NCBI GenBank assembly: GCA_000488855.1
Contig: KI535279.1
Coordinates: 1-64,000 of the forward strand
Direction of reading: 5' to 3'
DNA length: 64,000 bases
DNA from: Eubacterium brachy ATCC 33089
GTDB lineage: Bacteria > Bacillota > Clostridia > Peptostreptococcales > Anaerovoracaceae
Under the pieces are notes generated by a model. The model searched no databases. It saw only the letters and a program-made list of their open reading frames with translations, and had not been told where the DNA came from. Both the position numbers and the translations under genes were made by a program. Shown piece by piece: positions 9,194 to 17,479 of this stretch (position 1 is its first letter; each line of letters opens with the position of its first letter).

Positions 9194-9242
9194 AAGAACG
9201 CCTCGAAAAGTTGATTCATATTCAACTTTTGAGGCGTTCTTC
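9194..9242. terminator. Bidirectional terminator between metG and thiT
   Basis: A long stem, AAGAACGCCTCgAAAAGTTGA with its complement TCAACTTTTGAGGCGTTCTT, lies between the convergent metG (+) and thiT (-) genes. Each arm provides A/T-rich flanks for termination on either strand. Confidence 0.82.
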
Positions 9243-9282
9243 ATCGAGAGGTGTAACGTGTATGTTATTATGAATAATTTTT

Positions 9283-9915
9283 TTATATGCTATCCTTTAA
9301 CCTTGCCAAGGTATGGCGAATGATCGGAACAAACAGCAGAACTGTCGTCATTATTCCTTCAACAGACAGGTATGAGGCATTGTATACCAGAGACCAGGTT
9401 ACCGGATTAAACCCTTTCGGAGCATAGGCACCGAAGAATACCACTCCTGACAAAAATGCGCAGAAATACCTTGCCAGAATGCTTATCCAAAGCACGCCGA
9501 TGATGGAATACTCTCCCTTTTTCTTGAGTATTCCACCCAAGCCCAATGCACCGAAAGCGAGTGGGTAGTCCAAAAGCAATTGAATCGGATGAACTATATA
9601 AGGATTGAGCAAAAGGTTTAAAAATCCTACAGCCATGCCTACAATAAGTCCGATGCGAACGTTGAAAAAATATCCAGCCAACACTATCGGCAAAATTGAA
9701 AACAAAGTAACCGAGCCACCGTAAGGGGCTTTGAACAAAACTACATAGCTCAACGCCGTAGATAGAGCGACTAAAAGAGCTGAAATAGATAGAACTTTCG
9801 CATCCATTTTCTTATTCTTGCCGAAAAATAAAATGATGCCAAATAGAATTAAAATAACCAATACTATGAGAAGCTGTCCCTTGGTCGATGTAAAAAACGC
9901 TTGTAAATTTCCCAT
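9283..9915 (-). CDS. thiT: Energy-coupled thiamine transporter substrate-binding subunit ThiT
   Basis: S-component of an ECF transporter that captures thiamine with high affinity. It is 210 residues with six hydrophobic helices. Typical ThiT signatures are YGGSVTLFSILPIVLAG near 65-81 and the terminal-half segment GVVFFGAYAPKGFNP. An extra N-terminal hydrophobic segment precedes a KNKKMD linker. It has no ATPase of its own and should use EcfA1/A2/T (1709-4366). Expression is controlled by an upstream TPP riboswitch with its own promoter, plus a hairpin that spans the ribosome binding site. Confidence 0.93.
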   Translation of the reverse strand: MGNLQAFFTSTKGQLLIVLVILILFGIILFFGKNKKMDAKVLSISALLVALSTALSYVVLFKAPYGGSVTLFSILPIVLAGYFFNVRIGLIVGMAVGFLNLLLNPYIVHPIQLLLDYPLAFGALGLGGILKKKGEYSIIGVLWISILARYFCAFLSGVVFFGAYAPKGFNPVTWSLVYNASYLSVEGIMTTVLLFVPIIRHTLARLKDSI

Positions 9916-9942
9916 AAAAAACTCCCTTCAGACTAAGGGAGT
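9915..9942 (-). terminator. Riboswitch-controlled hairpin: terminator that also masks the thiT ribosome binding site
   Basis: On the minus strand an 8-bp perfect stem (ACTCCCTT 9942-9935 with AAGGGAGT 9928-9921) is followed directly by TTTTTT and then the thiT ATG. The 3' arm contains the AAGGGAG Shine-Dalgarno sequence. The same hairpin can therefore stop transcription and hide the ribosome binding site. It lies 18 bp downstream of the TPP aptamer. Confidence 0.8.
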
Positions 9943-9960
9943 AAATTTCCTATAAAATGC

Positions 9961-10034
9961 TTTCCTACGTCAGCGTTAACTGAATCAGGTTTTGAGGGTA
10001 ATGGTCGCAGCCAATTCTCAGCATAATGCTCCCC
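9961..10034 (-). promoter_or_regulatory. TPP riboswitch (thi box) upstream of thiT
   Basis: On the minus strand the conserved THI elements appear in order: GGGGAGC at the 5' end, GCTGAGAATTGGC (the invariant CTGAGA), GACCATTACCCTC, AACCTGATTCAGTTAA (the invariant CCTGAT) and GCTGACGTAGGAAA. Binding of thiamine pyrophosphate should shut off thiamine uptake through the adjacent hairpin. Confidence 0.94.
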
Positions 10035-10057
10035 TAGCAACTAATTAACTTACATCT

Positions 10058-10086
10058 AATATAACACATTAAATAATAGGGGTCAA
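10058..10086 (-). promoter_or_regulatory. Promoter of the thiT riboswitch transcript
   Basis: On the minus strand TTGACC (10086-10081) and TATATT (10063-10058) are spaced by 17 bp. It lies immediately after the thiN stop codon, giving thiT its own regulated transcript. Confidence 0.78.
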
Positions 10087-10914
10087 CTACTTACACTTTG
10101 AAATTATAACAATTAAAATACCAGTGTCGATGGTTACGGTTATTTCATTTTCGATAAAAGAATTGCTAACTCCTAGGGGAAGCGTATTGTACAGAGTGTC
10201 GTTATTCAGCGGATAGTAAGCTCCGGAATAAGTGAGACCGGTGACCTTTTCCGTAAGTGCAAAAGCCGAGAAATGATGACCGAAAACGCTCGAATATGAT
10301 CTGGTACCGGGGTGTTGAGCCGTCATAAAATTTTTGCTGTCAAAAATGTTTATAATCAGGCTGTCGCTGGAAAAATGAGCGATGTTTTGCATGTTTGCAA
10401 CGGTGTGATCCAGCCTGCCGCCCAGACCGCCGATGATATTGACGTGGTCAGGCGATAACTTGACAGCCAAATCCAAAGCCATTTCCATATCTGTGAAATC
10501 CTTCTCAACGGGAACCGGAATCATTTCGATGTCATCCGGTATGCTGTTGACGGAAAAACCGGTTGACGAATCGAAGTCGCCTACGACCAGGTTCGGAGTT
10601 AACTCCAGTTCCTTGGCTATTTCATATCCGCTATCGGTGCAAATTATGTAATCCGGATCGATTTTAGATATCCGCTTCTTAAGATAATGTAAATCGTTGT
10701 TCTTATCTTCCGAAAAATCGATATATGCCGATACTATTAACACGGAAGAATGTTTCTTGTCTTTTTGCAGCTTGTCATTTGGATAAATCGAAGTCATGAA
10801 ATCTACAGGACAGCTGTTTTCACATATTTGACCTGAGGCCTTTTGAGAGGTCAAGTCGGAATTGTCAGAGATCTTAGCATCCTTAGAAGTGCTTTTATTA
10901 GACGAATAGCTCAT
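10087..10914 (-). CDS. thiN: Thiamine pyrophosphokinase with a low-complexity N-terminal extension
   Basis: ThiN transfers pyrophosphate from ATP to thiamine to make TPP, the ligand of the adjacent riboswitch. The catalytic domain starts near residue 58 and shows VVGDFDSS, the metal-binding KDFTDMEMAL, GGLGGRLDHTVANM and the thiamine-pocket LGVSNSF near the end. The protein is 275 residues against about 210-220 for the family. The first 57 residues are a Ser/Asp/Lys-rich extension unlike the family. The start at 10914 has GGGAG at good spacing, so the extension appears to be translated. The gene lies directly upstream of the thiT promoter, linking uptake and activation of thiamine. Confidence 0.9.
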   Translation of the reverse strand: MSYSSNKSTSKDAKISDNSDLTSQKASGQICENSCPVDFMTSIYPNDKLQKDKKHSSVLIVSAYIDFSEDKNNDLHYLKKRISKIDPDYIICTDSGYEIAKELELTPNLVVGDFDSSTGFSVNSIPDDIEMIPVPVEKDFTDMEMALDLAVKLSPDHVNIIGGLGGRLDHTVANMQNIAHFSSDSLIINIFDSKNFMTAQHPGTRSYSSVFGHHFSAFALTEKVTGLTYSGAYYPLNNDTLYNTLPLGVSNSFIENEITVTIDTGILIVIISKCK

Positions 10915-10929
10915 ATATATCTCCCAAAT

Positions 10930-11352
10930 CTATTTAAAATCAAAAATATTGACGCCCGTGGATGTGTCCAGCTTTCTGTCGACAACACAGTCCAGAACTT
11001 GAATGTTGAGTTCGCAAGTACCGCTTATAATAGCATCGTTAAAATGCCCGCCATACATTTTGCAGTCATCATCGGCAGCTGTGATATGTAAATGCAGGTA
11101 GAACTCCCCGTCTTTGGTGGTTATATTTCCAATCAGAGATGTGATTTCGAAATCGCCATCAAGGCTGTATGGAACGTAAACCTGTTTACTGAATTGATAA
11201 CATCCGATATCGAGATGTTTTGCAGCACCGACTCCTGTGATGAATGCCGTTTTAACGTTTTCCTTCTTTGCGATTTCTTCGATGGCTTTTGCCAAGGAAT
11301 CCCCTGTATCAATTCTTCCTATGATAGTGTTGTCAATTCTCCTGTAATCCAT
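10930..11352 (-). CDS. PPC (DUF296) domain protein
   Basis: A 140-residue single-domain protein of the PPC/DUF296 family, found both as AT-hook-linked DNA-binding proteins in plants and as stand-alone bacterial proteins. The family core is clear: AFITGVGAAKHLDIGCY near 36-52, then the metal- or trimer-site segment HLHITAADDDCKMYGGHF near 84-101. GGAG lies before the ATG at 11352. It is 15 bp upstream of thiN on the same strand and probably co-transcribed. The biological role of the stand-alone bacterial form is not established. Confidence 0.82.
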   Translation of the reverse strand: MDYRRIDNTIIGRIDTGDSLAKAIEEIAKKENVKTAFITGVGAAKHLDIGCYQFSKQVYVPYSLDGDFEITSLIGNITTKDGEFYLHLHITAADDDCKMYGGHFNDAIISGTCELNIQVLDCVVDRKLDTSTGVNIFDFK

Positions 11353-11542
11353 AATATAATCTCCATTTAAATAATTTTATCTCAATAAAGTCCTATGACT
11401 ATTTCTATGGTTATAGGGTACAATAAACGGCAAAATTATGCAAGCCGATTTAGAATGTGAATAAAACGTGCAACAGCTTCTGATGGTTTCCCTGTTGAAT
11501 TAGGACGGGTTTTTTCGAACTTTTGAATCTATTTATATTCAT

Positions 11543-11893
11543 CTATTCTTTCTTTTTCATTTTCGCAAAGGCTATAAATAGCAAAGTTCCCTGCAATAAT
11601 GTAAACATAAAGTAGATCGGCATTAAGGCAATTGCGACTATATATAATATCGCTCCGGTGAGAATGAACCCTCGATGATACATAAAGAAACCCAGAGCAT
11701 TCATAAGCACTGCTGTACAAGTAACTACAATGTGTGGTAATACTAAAGCGCCTGCTATAATTTCACTAATAGCCTCAGCAGCGTTTTGCTCAGTTGGCGT
11801 GGCTACGAAAAAATAGTAATTTACATATGCTGCATAGATAACTCCCAAAATCAGAGCTATTAGAGCTAACAGAGATACCTTACCTTTGTTCAT
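11543..11893 (-). CDS. Small four-helix membrane protein of unknown function
   Basis: A 116-residue protein, almost entirely hydrophobic, with about four membrane segments (roughly 6-28, 42-64, 66-80, 84-108) and a basic KMKKKE tail, so the C-terminus is probably cytoplasmic. A GAGAGGAG motif precedes the ATG at 11893. I do not recognise a family. It is not obviously part of either flanking transcription unit. Confidence 0.65.
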   Translation of the reverse strand: MNKGKVSLLALIALILGVIYAAYVNYYFFVATPTEQNAAEAISEIIAGALVLPHIVVTCTAVLMNALGFFMYHRGFILTGAILYIVAIALMPIYFMFTLLQGTLLFIAFAKMKKKE

Positions 11894-12337
11894 TTCGAAC
11901 TCCTCTCATTAAAATAGTTACAACTAAAAATTCTCTCTTTTCACATTATATATCAACTTATCATCATCGTGATGAGCAACTATAACAGCCACGTATTTCG
12001 GTGTATATCCGTTCATCCGTTCACCGGTGAGCTATGCTCAATTTATAATATAAACGTTATAGTTCTAATTATATAGTAGTCAGCCAAATAAGAACAGCCT
12101 TTATTAAGAACAGTCTTTATTTAATATGATCAATTTGATAGAATCGTTTTAAGTATAACGAGGTAAATAGCCGAAGTTTTAGAAGATGATATTATGAAAA
12201 AGAAACTATATGTATCGTGATGGAGGGAACCATATATGAGGAACAGAGATATTGATTGCAGCAGCTTTTTATTTGTACAATAAGTCAACTTAATGCCTTA
12301 AAAGTATTGATATAAGCCGATCTGTTGAAGTTCTGTA
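11894..12337. other. Intergenic region before thrC
   Basis: No gene is supported here. The stretch is AT-rich with short imperfect repeats (two copies of AAGAACAG.CTTTATT near 12090-12122). No T-box or amino-acid leader is recognisable. Confidence 0.5.
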
Positions 12338-12366
12338 TTGGAATAATAGGGATAATTTGGTATAAT
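12338..12366 (+). promoter_or_regulatory. Sigma-A promoter of thrC
   Basis: TTGGAA (12338-12343) and TATAAT (12361-12366) are separated by 17 bp. Transcription would start near 12373, about 25 nt before the thrC ATG. Confidence 0.8.
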
Positions 12367-12397
12367 CGTATGTATGAAACGCAAGGAGGAATCGAAT

Positions 12398-13879
12398 ATG
12401 AGATATATAAGCACGAGGGGTGAAGGAATTGAAAAAAAATCCGCACAGGCGATAATTCAAGGTCTGGCGGGGGATAAAGGGCTATTTGTACCTGTGGATA
12501 TTCCAAAAATTTCATTGAATCCGGATCAGTTGAAAGGGAAATCGTATCAGGAGATTGCAAAAGTTGTATTGAAGTTGTTTTTCGATGATTTCTCCGATGA
12601 GGAAATCGCTTACTGTGTTGAAAATGCATACGATGAAAAGTTTGAGGATTCTGAAATTGCACCTATAAAAAATGTGGGAGACGTGGATATACTTGAACTG
12701 TTCCACGGAAAGACGGCTGCATTCAAGGATATGGCGCTGTCTATACTGCCGTATCTGCTCACGACTTCCATGAAAAAAGAAAATGAAAAGAGCAAGATCT
12801 GCATATTGACGGCTACTTCGGGAGATACAGGCAAGGCTGCTCTGGAAGGATTTGCCGATGTGCTGGGAACGGAGATCATAGTATTTTATCCCAATGCGGG
12901 AGTATCCAAAGTTCAGGAAAGACAGATGACTACCCAGGAAGGAAATAACGTTCACGTTTTTGCTATAAACGGGAATTTTGACAATGCCCAAAGCGGAGTA
13001 AAATCTATTTTTAACAATAGAGAAATTGAAGCGAAGCTGGCGGGACAGGGGATAAAACTGTCCAGTGCCAACTCCATCAACATAGGAAGGCTGGTTCCTC
13101 AAGTTGCATACTATGTTTACGCTTATGTAAAGATGTTGGAAAGGGGAGAAATAAAAGCTGGAGAAAAGATAAATGCAGTGGTTCCGACGGGAAATTTTGG
13201 GAACATCTTGGCGGCATATTATGCGAAGGCTGTGGGTATTCCATATGATAAGTTCATATGTGCTTCCAACGAGAACAAGGTTTTGACGGATTTTATAAGA
13301 ACGGGAGAATACAACATTCGGCGAGAGTTCACCTTGACCAATTCACCTTCTATGGATATTTTGATTTCAAGCAATCTTGAGAGATTGCTGTACCATATCA
13401 GCGGAGGCGATGTTTCGGAAGTCGGAAGGTTGATGACGGATCTTGAGAAGGATAAAAAATATGTCATAAACGACAAGATGCGAGAAGAGTTGAGAGATTT
13501 CTACGGTGATTTTGCCACTCAAAAGGAAACGCTGGCTACTATAAGAGAAGTTTATGAAAAGTACGGCTACGTGCTGGACACTCACACGGCAGTGGCGTAT
13601 GCGGTATATGAAAAATATAAAGCGGCGACAGGAGATAAAAACAAGACGGTAATAGTTTCCACGGCAAGCCCGTATAAATTTGCGGACAGCGTGGCAACTG
13701 CAATTGGAATCCAGCCATCGGAAAACGGTTTTGAAAATATCAAACTGGTATTCGAAAAGACAGGATGCAAAGTTCCGAAGGAACTGAAAAGTTTAGAAGA
13801 AAAAGAGATTCTGCATCGCAGGGTTATCGATGTGGATGAAATGGAGCAGGTAGTGCTGACATCGGTTCAGTCAGTTTGA
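12398..13879 (+). CDS. thrC: Threonine synthase
   Basis: ThrC converts O-phosphohomoserine to threonine with PLP. At 493 residues it is the long (plant/yeast-like, fold type II) form. The N-terminal YISTRGEG signature is at residues 3-10, the Schiff-base Lys110 is in HGKTAAFKDMA, and the glycine/serine phosphate loop is visible as TSGDTGKAALEG (about 142-153). I chose ATG 12398 because AAGGAGG (12383-12389) precedes it. An ATG at 12374 lies upstream of that site and almost on the transcription start. It is a single-gene unit with its own promoter and a downstream terminator. Confidence 0.93.
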   Translation: MRYISTRGEGIEKKSAQAIIQGLAGDKGLFVPVDIPKISLNPDQLKGKSYQEIAKVVLKLFFDDFSDEEIAYCVENAYDEKFEDSEIAPIKNVGDVDILELFHGKTAAFKDMALSILPYLLTTSMKKENEKSKICILTATSGDTGKAALEGFADVLGTEIIVFYPNAGVSKVQERQMTTQEGNNVHVFAINGNFDNAQSGVKSIFNNREIEAKLAGQGIKLSSANSINIGRLVPQVAYYVYAYVKMLERGEIKAGEKINAVVPTGNFGNILAAYYAKAVGIPYDKFICASNENKVLTDFIRTGEYNIRREFTLTNSPSMDILISSNLERLLYHISGGDVSEVGRLMTDLEKDKKYVINDKMREELRDFYGDFATQKETLATIREVYEKYGYVLDTHTAVAYAVYEKYKAATGDKNKTVIVSTASPYKFADSVATAIGIQPSENGFENIKLVFEKTGCKVPKELKSLEEKEILHRRVIDVDEMEQVVLTSVQSV

Positions 13880-13943
13880 TATGTGGGGGAACCTCAAGAC
13901 ATGCAGGTTGGCAGTCGGACGATAAATTTTAAATCTATAAGCA

Positions 13944-13976
13944 AAAAGAGTGGACTTAAGTGCAGTCCACTCTTTT
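13944..13976. terminator. Bidirectional terminator between thrC and tRNA-Ser
   Basis: A 12-bp perfect stem (AAAAGAGTGGAC 13944-13955 with GTCCACTCTTTT 13965-13976) lies between convergent thrC and the minus-strand tRNA, with T-rich tails in both directions. Confidence 0.85.
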
Positions 13977-13980
13977 AATA

Positions 13981-14068
13981 TGGCGGAGGACATGGGACTC
14001 GAACCCACGGGGCTGTTACGCCTTACTCCCTTTCCAGGGGAGCTCCTTAGCCACTCGGTCAATCCTCC
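13981..14068 (-). tRNA. tRNA-Ser (anticodon GGA)
   Basis: The minus strand folds as a class II tRNA of 88 nt including an encoded CCA. The acceptor 5' end GGAGGAT pairs with the 3' GTCCTCC arm. The anticodon stem is CTCCC/GGGAG around the loop CTGGAAA, giving anticodon GGA. There is a long serine-type variable arm, and the T loop is GGTTCGAGTCC. Confidence 0.95.
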
Positions 14069-14370
14069 AAATATTGTTCAGCCTAAATAATATATCACAT
14101 TTTACGACATTTCTCAATAGGCTGGAGAGAAATTTGCCACGGTGAATTTTTCAGGGCAAACGGCGACATGAGATATAAAGATATAAATTATAAAGAGAGA
14201 TTTAAACCATTGTAAAGAATGGTAGGCTGTGATATTATTAGGTTAAAGAACAGTAGTTAGAGTTTTGTTTTATCGGATAATGGAACACAGTTGTAGAACG
14301 ATAAAATATCCGTCGACTGCATTGCTTGTCCGGTGATACAGGATGTGAGCTTTCTTGAGGAGGTGGAATC
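14069..14370 (+). other. Intergenic region before the cyclase-family gene
   Basis: About 300 bp without a supported gene. It holds the leader of the next gene, ending in AGGAGGTGG (14359-14367). I see no riboswitch or strong consensus promoter. Confidence 0.45.
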
Positions 14371-15135
14371 ATGGCAAGTTTGAAGTTGTGGGAAGTATTA
14401 AAGGATTTACAAAAAAACTATCGGTGGGTGGATTTGACTCACGAGCTGAGTCCTGAGACTCCACATTGGTATGGATTCAAGCCTTTTGAGGCGGAGATTT
14501 TATTCGACTATACCGATGATACAGACGAAGATAAAAAGGCTCCGATGAGATGCTTCCAGTACACCGTTGCAAGTCAGTATGGAACACATGTGGATGCACC
14601 TGTGCATTTCCATCAAAACGCAAGGGCATTAGAGGCGATAGACTGTAAAGAGCTGGTCTTTCCGTTGGTGGTAATCGACAAATCCGAGGAAGCTGCTGAA
14701 AATCCGGAGTTCACTCTGGAAATTGCTCATATAAAACAATGGGAAGACGTATATGGCAAGATTCCCGAAGGGGCGTTTGTAGCATTCAGAACAGATTGGT
14801 GTCATAAAAAGGATCTGGAAAATAAAGATGATCGAGGAGTTCCACACTATCCTGGCTGGTCTGTAGATGCGATAAAGTGGTTAGTTGAGAAAAGAAATAT
14901 CGGTGCCATAGGTCATGAACCGGCAGATACCGACCCGAGCTATATTACAACGAGAGAAGATATGTATCCGTATCCGGCGGAGCAATACATACTGGGTGTT
15001 GACAGATTTCAAATTGAAGTGATGAAAAATTTGGACAAACTACCTCCGGTCGGCGGGATCATTTTTACGACATTTCCTAAGATAAAAGGGGGTGTAGGTT
15101 CGCCGGCGAGATGCTTTGCCATAGTGCCCGAATAG
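14371..15135 (+). CDS. Cyclase family protein (kynurenine-formamidase-like metal hydrolase)
   Basis: A 254-residue member of the cyclase/arylformamidase-like family, metal-dependent amidohydrolases that include bacterial kynurenine formamidase. The hallmark metal motif is present as YGTHVDAPVHFH at about 70-81, with another conserved His-Glu pair in IGHEPADTD (about 187-195). The N-terminal WVDLTHELSPETPHW and C-terminal GSPARCFAI are also family-typical. Start ATG 14371 follows AGGAGGTGG. No tryptophan-catabolic neighbours are present, so the substrate is unknown. A strong terminator follows. Confidence 0.8.
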   Translation: MASLKLWEVLKDLQKNYRWVDLTHELSPETPHWYGFKPFEAEILFDYTDDTDEDKKAPMRCFQYTVASQYGTHVDAPVHFHQNARALEAIDCKELVFPLVVIDKSEEAAENPEFTLEIAHIKQWEDVYGKIPEGAFVAFRTDWCHKKDLENKDDRGVPHYPGWSVDAIKWLVEKRNIGAIGHEPADTDPSYITTREDMYPYPAEQYILGVDRFQIEVMKNLDKLPPVGGIIFTTFPKIKGGVGSPARCFAIVPE

Positions 15136-15187
15136 TGCTGGGAAAATTGGAAATTAAAATCAGCATGGCAGTTAGAATAGAGCGAAT

Positions 15188-15230
15188 AAAAAACTATCCA
15201 TATTTCAATCTGTATATGGATAGTTTTTTT
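15188..15230. terminator. Bidirectional terminator
   Basis: AAAAAACTATCCATAT and ATATGGATAGTTTTTTT form a long stem (core 15194-15203 with 15214-15223). It is placed between the converging cyclase-family gene and the PTS-IIC-like gene. Confidence 0.85.
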
Positions 15231-15251
15231 GTTTGTATAAATATCATTTAG

Positions 15252-16301
15252 TTAAATCTTCATGTCTCCACGTTTTATCCACCCCAATCTGTAAAATGCT
15301 TCGGAGAAAATTAAGGTCAGAACTGCAGGAGCGATGAAATGTAAAATTGCGACGTAAAGCCAGATGGTGGAAGTTGAAAAGGAACCCGCCATGGATTTAA
15401 ATGTCATTATCTGTCCGACCAGCCCGGAAGTTCCCATGCCTGAACCGGCAGGCAAATTGGTCATCTTTAACGCTATGGTGGAAACAGGACCTAAAATGGC
15501 ACTGGCAAATATAGGCGGAAGCCAGATTATAGGCTTTCGCAGGATATTAGGAACTTGAACCATGGAAGTTCCAATGCCCTGAGTGATCAATCCGCTGACA
15601 CCGTTGTCTCTAAAGCTGGCAACAGCAAATCCTACCATTTGACAACAACACCCCACAGTGGCAGCACCTGCGGCTATTCCGGACAATCCCAGAACTATGC
15701 CTAAAGCTGCGGAACTGATTGGCAAAGTCAGAACCATTCCCATTATGACGGAAACTATTATTCCCATGATGAAAGGTTGATATGAAGTTCCATATTCTAT
15801 GGCGTTGCCGATTAACAGCAATAATTTGCTGATAGGCGGGCCTATTAAAAAGCCGGTGAAACTACCCACCAACATTGATAGTGCGGGAGTCAAAAGCAGG
15901 TCCAACTTAGTTCTGCCGGAAATAAATATTCCGAACTCCACGGCTACCAGAGAAGCGACGAAGGCTCCTAGAGGTTCGCCGGGACCTATGAACAAAACTC
16001 CTTTACCAACTGAGAACGTGCCTGCTATAATCGACTGAGCATGAGCAGCTACGAGACCTGAGACGGCACTTCCCAGAGTTACGAAGGTGGATGCACCTAA
16101 TTTTCCCGCCAGACCTATACCTATTCCGGCACCTGTCAGTGCCATAGCGATTTGCCCGATGACGGCTACGTAGCTCCCATAGGGATTTGGAATCAGCTTT
16201 GCAAGCTGCACCAGAATTGTACCTACGATGAGGGTGGAGAAAAGCCCGTGAGCCATTCCTGTAAGCCCTTCTATAAATACTCTATTCAAATATTTTTTCA
16301 T
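15252..16301 (-). CDS. PTS sugar transporter subunit IIC-like membrane protein (PTS_EIIC_2 family)
   Basis: A 349-residue glycine-rich polytopic membrane protein with eight to ten hydrophobic segments, resembling the PTS_EIIC_2 family (putative sugar or regulatory permeases). Recognisable parts include GLTGMAHGLFSTLIVGTI near the N-terminus and FIGPGEPLGAFVASL in the middle. No EIIA or EIIB partner is encoded nearby, so phosphotransferase activity is uncertain. I prefer ATG 16301 (TTAGGAG five bases upstream on the minus strand) over the longer frame beginning at 16334. Confidence 0.72.
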   Translation of the reverse strand: MKKYLNRVFIEGLTGMAHGLFSTLIVGTILVQLAKLIPNPYGSYVAVIGQIAMALTGAGIGIGLAGKLGASTFVTLGSAVSGLVAAHAQSIIAGTFSVGKGVLFIGPGEPLGAFVASLVAVEFGIFISGRTKLDLLLTPALSMLVGSFTGFLIGPPISKLLLLIGNAIEYGTSYQPFIMGIIVSVIMGMVLTLPISSAALGIVLGLSGIAAGAATVGCCCQMVGFAVASFRDNGVSGLITQGIGTSMVQVPNILRKPIIWLPPIFASAILGPVSTIALKMTNLPAGSGMGTSGLVGQIMTFKSMAGSFSTSTIWLYVAILHFIAPAVLTLIFSEAFYRLGWIKRGDMKI

Positions 16302-16453
16302 GAATACTCCTAACTTTAAATCGTGATAAGTCACGACGGTTTAAAACGCACGAAGCTATTATATCAAATGGATACAGGGAAGTTCAACCGAATAAAGCTG
16401 AAAAATTCCAGTTATTGAAAATGGACACGCGCGGTACAATTGAGCTTTTTTAT

Positions 16454-17275
16454 TTACTCGGCTTTCTCTAAATCTATGAACATAATAAGGAAGCCAATCA
16501 GCAACAGCATACCACAGACCAACATTGCTCTCTCGGAAAACAGATTGATGCAAAAGTTTCCAAGTATGGCACCGACTATGAAAAAGAAAATGGCAGAGCT
16601 GTATATTAAAAACGTCTTCTTGACCGACGGCTCCCTGTGGTAATAGTACGAGCAGAGGCTTTCGACAGCAGTTCGCATATTTCCCACGCACATGGCTGTG
16701 GCTATGTTCCTGTTGTGAATTCGCCTAAACGATTCCACCTGAATTCCACAGGCGAGAGATGTGAGAGAATTTGCCAACTGGTTCTCTCCAACGGGAACGA
16801 AGGCGACTAAAATTATTATCACAGCTTCTATCAAAATTGACACTTGTCTCCAGTGAAAACTCAGCATGGAAAAAGACGGCATCAGTCTGGAAGGTCTTCT
16901 GCCGGATGTTTCAACGCTTTTGTTACAAACATTGTCGGAATCTTTCGAGGTATCTGAAAGAAATTTTTCATTTCTCTTGTATGCTACTATGTGGATTACT
17001 TCCGAAAGGGCGATTCCCGAAGCGAAAGCGATTACCGGAACGATGTAATGAAAGCTGACGTAAAAGTTGCCCGAAGCTAAATTGACACCGAATAATAACA
17101 GGTTACCGGTCTGTCCGTTAGAGAAGACCTGTCCTCTGGAAATATAGGAATAAGCGTCCATGAAACCGCCGGCGAGAGCCAGGACGATTCCCAGAAAAAT
17201 CGAATCCGACATCTGTGATGAACGTATGAAAATAGAATTTCTTATGTGAGATTTATCCTTGACTTTTATAAACAT
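16454..17275 (-). CDS. DUF1275 (YoaK-family) membrane protein
   Basis: A 273-residue membrane protein of the YoaK/DUF1275 family, function unknown. The two family signatures are clear: GGFMDAYSYISRGQVFSNGQ near 36-55 followed by TGNLLLFGV, and CGIQVESFRRIHNRNI near 175-190 followed by MCVGNMRTAVE. Between them lies a polar insertion (about 104-138, KDSDN..., RRPSR) longer than usual for the loop. Six hydrophobic segments are visible. The ATG at 17275 lacks a strong ribosome binding site; a Met at residue 22 is an alternative. Confidence 0.8.
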   Translation of the reverse strand: MFIKVKDKSHIRNSIFIRSSQMSDSIFLGIVLALAGGFMDAYSYISRGQVFSNGQTGNLLLFGVNLASGNFYVSFHYIVPVIAFASGIALSEVIHIVAYKRNEKFLSDTSKDSDNVCNKSVETSGRRPSRLMPSFSMLSFHWRQVSILIEAVIIILVAFVPVGENQLANSLTSLACGIQVESFRRIHNRNIATAMCVGNMRTAVESLCSYYYHREPSVKKTFLIYSSAIFFFIVGAILGNFCINLFSERAMLVCGMLLLIGFLIMFIDLEKAE

Positions 17276-17479
17276 TAAATAACCCTCTAATTATATTTTT
17301 TCATGTTCCACTATAGTATAACACCGATGAGAAAATATTCAAAAGACAAAATCGGATTTCGGCTGTATTTACTCATGAGAATGTTGCCGGTTGTTTTGAT
17401 ATTACAAAAATGATAGGATATATTACAACAGATTTTGGAAAAGAAAATTCAGTTTGTAAAAAATGCGAGAGGGCTGACT

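Noticed and set aside
12512-13102. 196-codon open frame on the minus strand
   Set aside because: Antisense to thrC, with no supporting signals.
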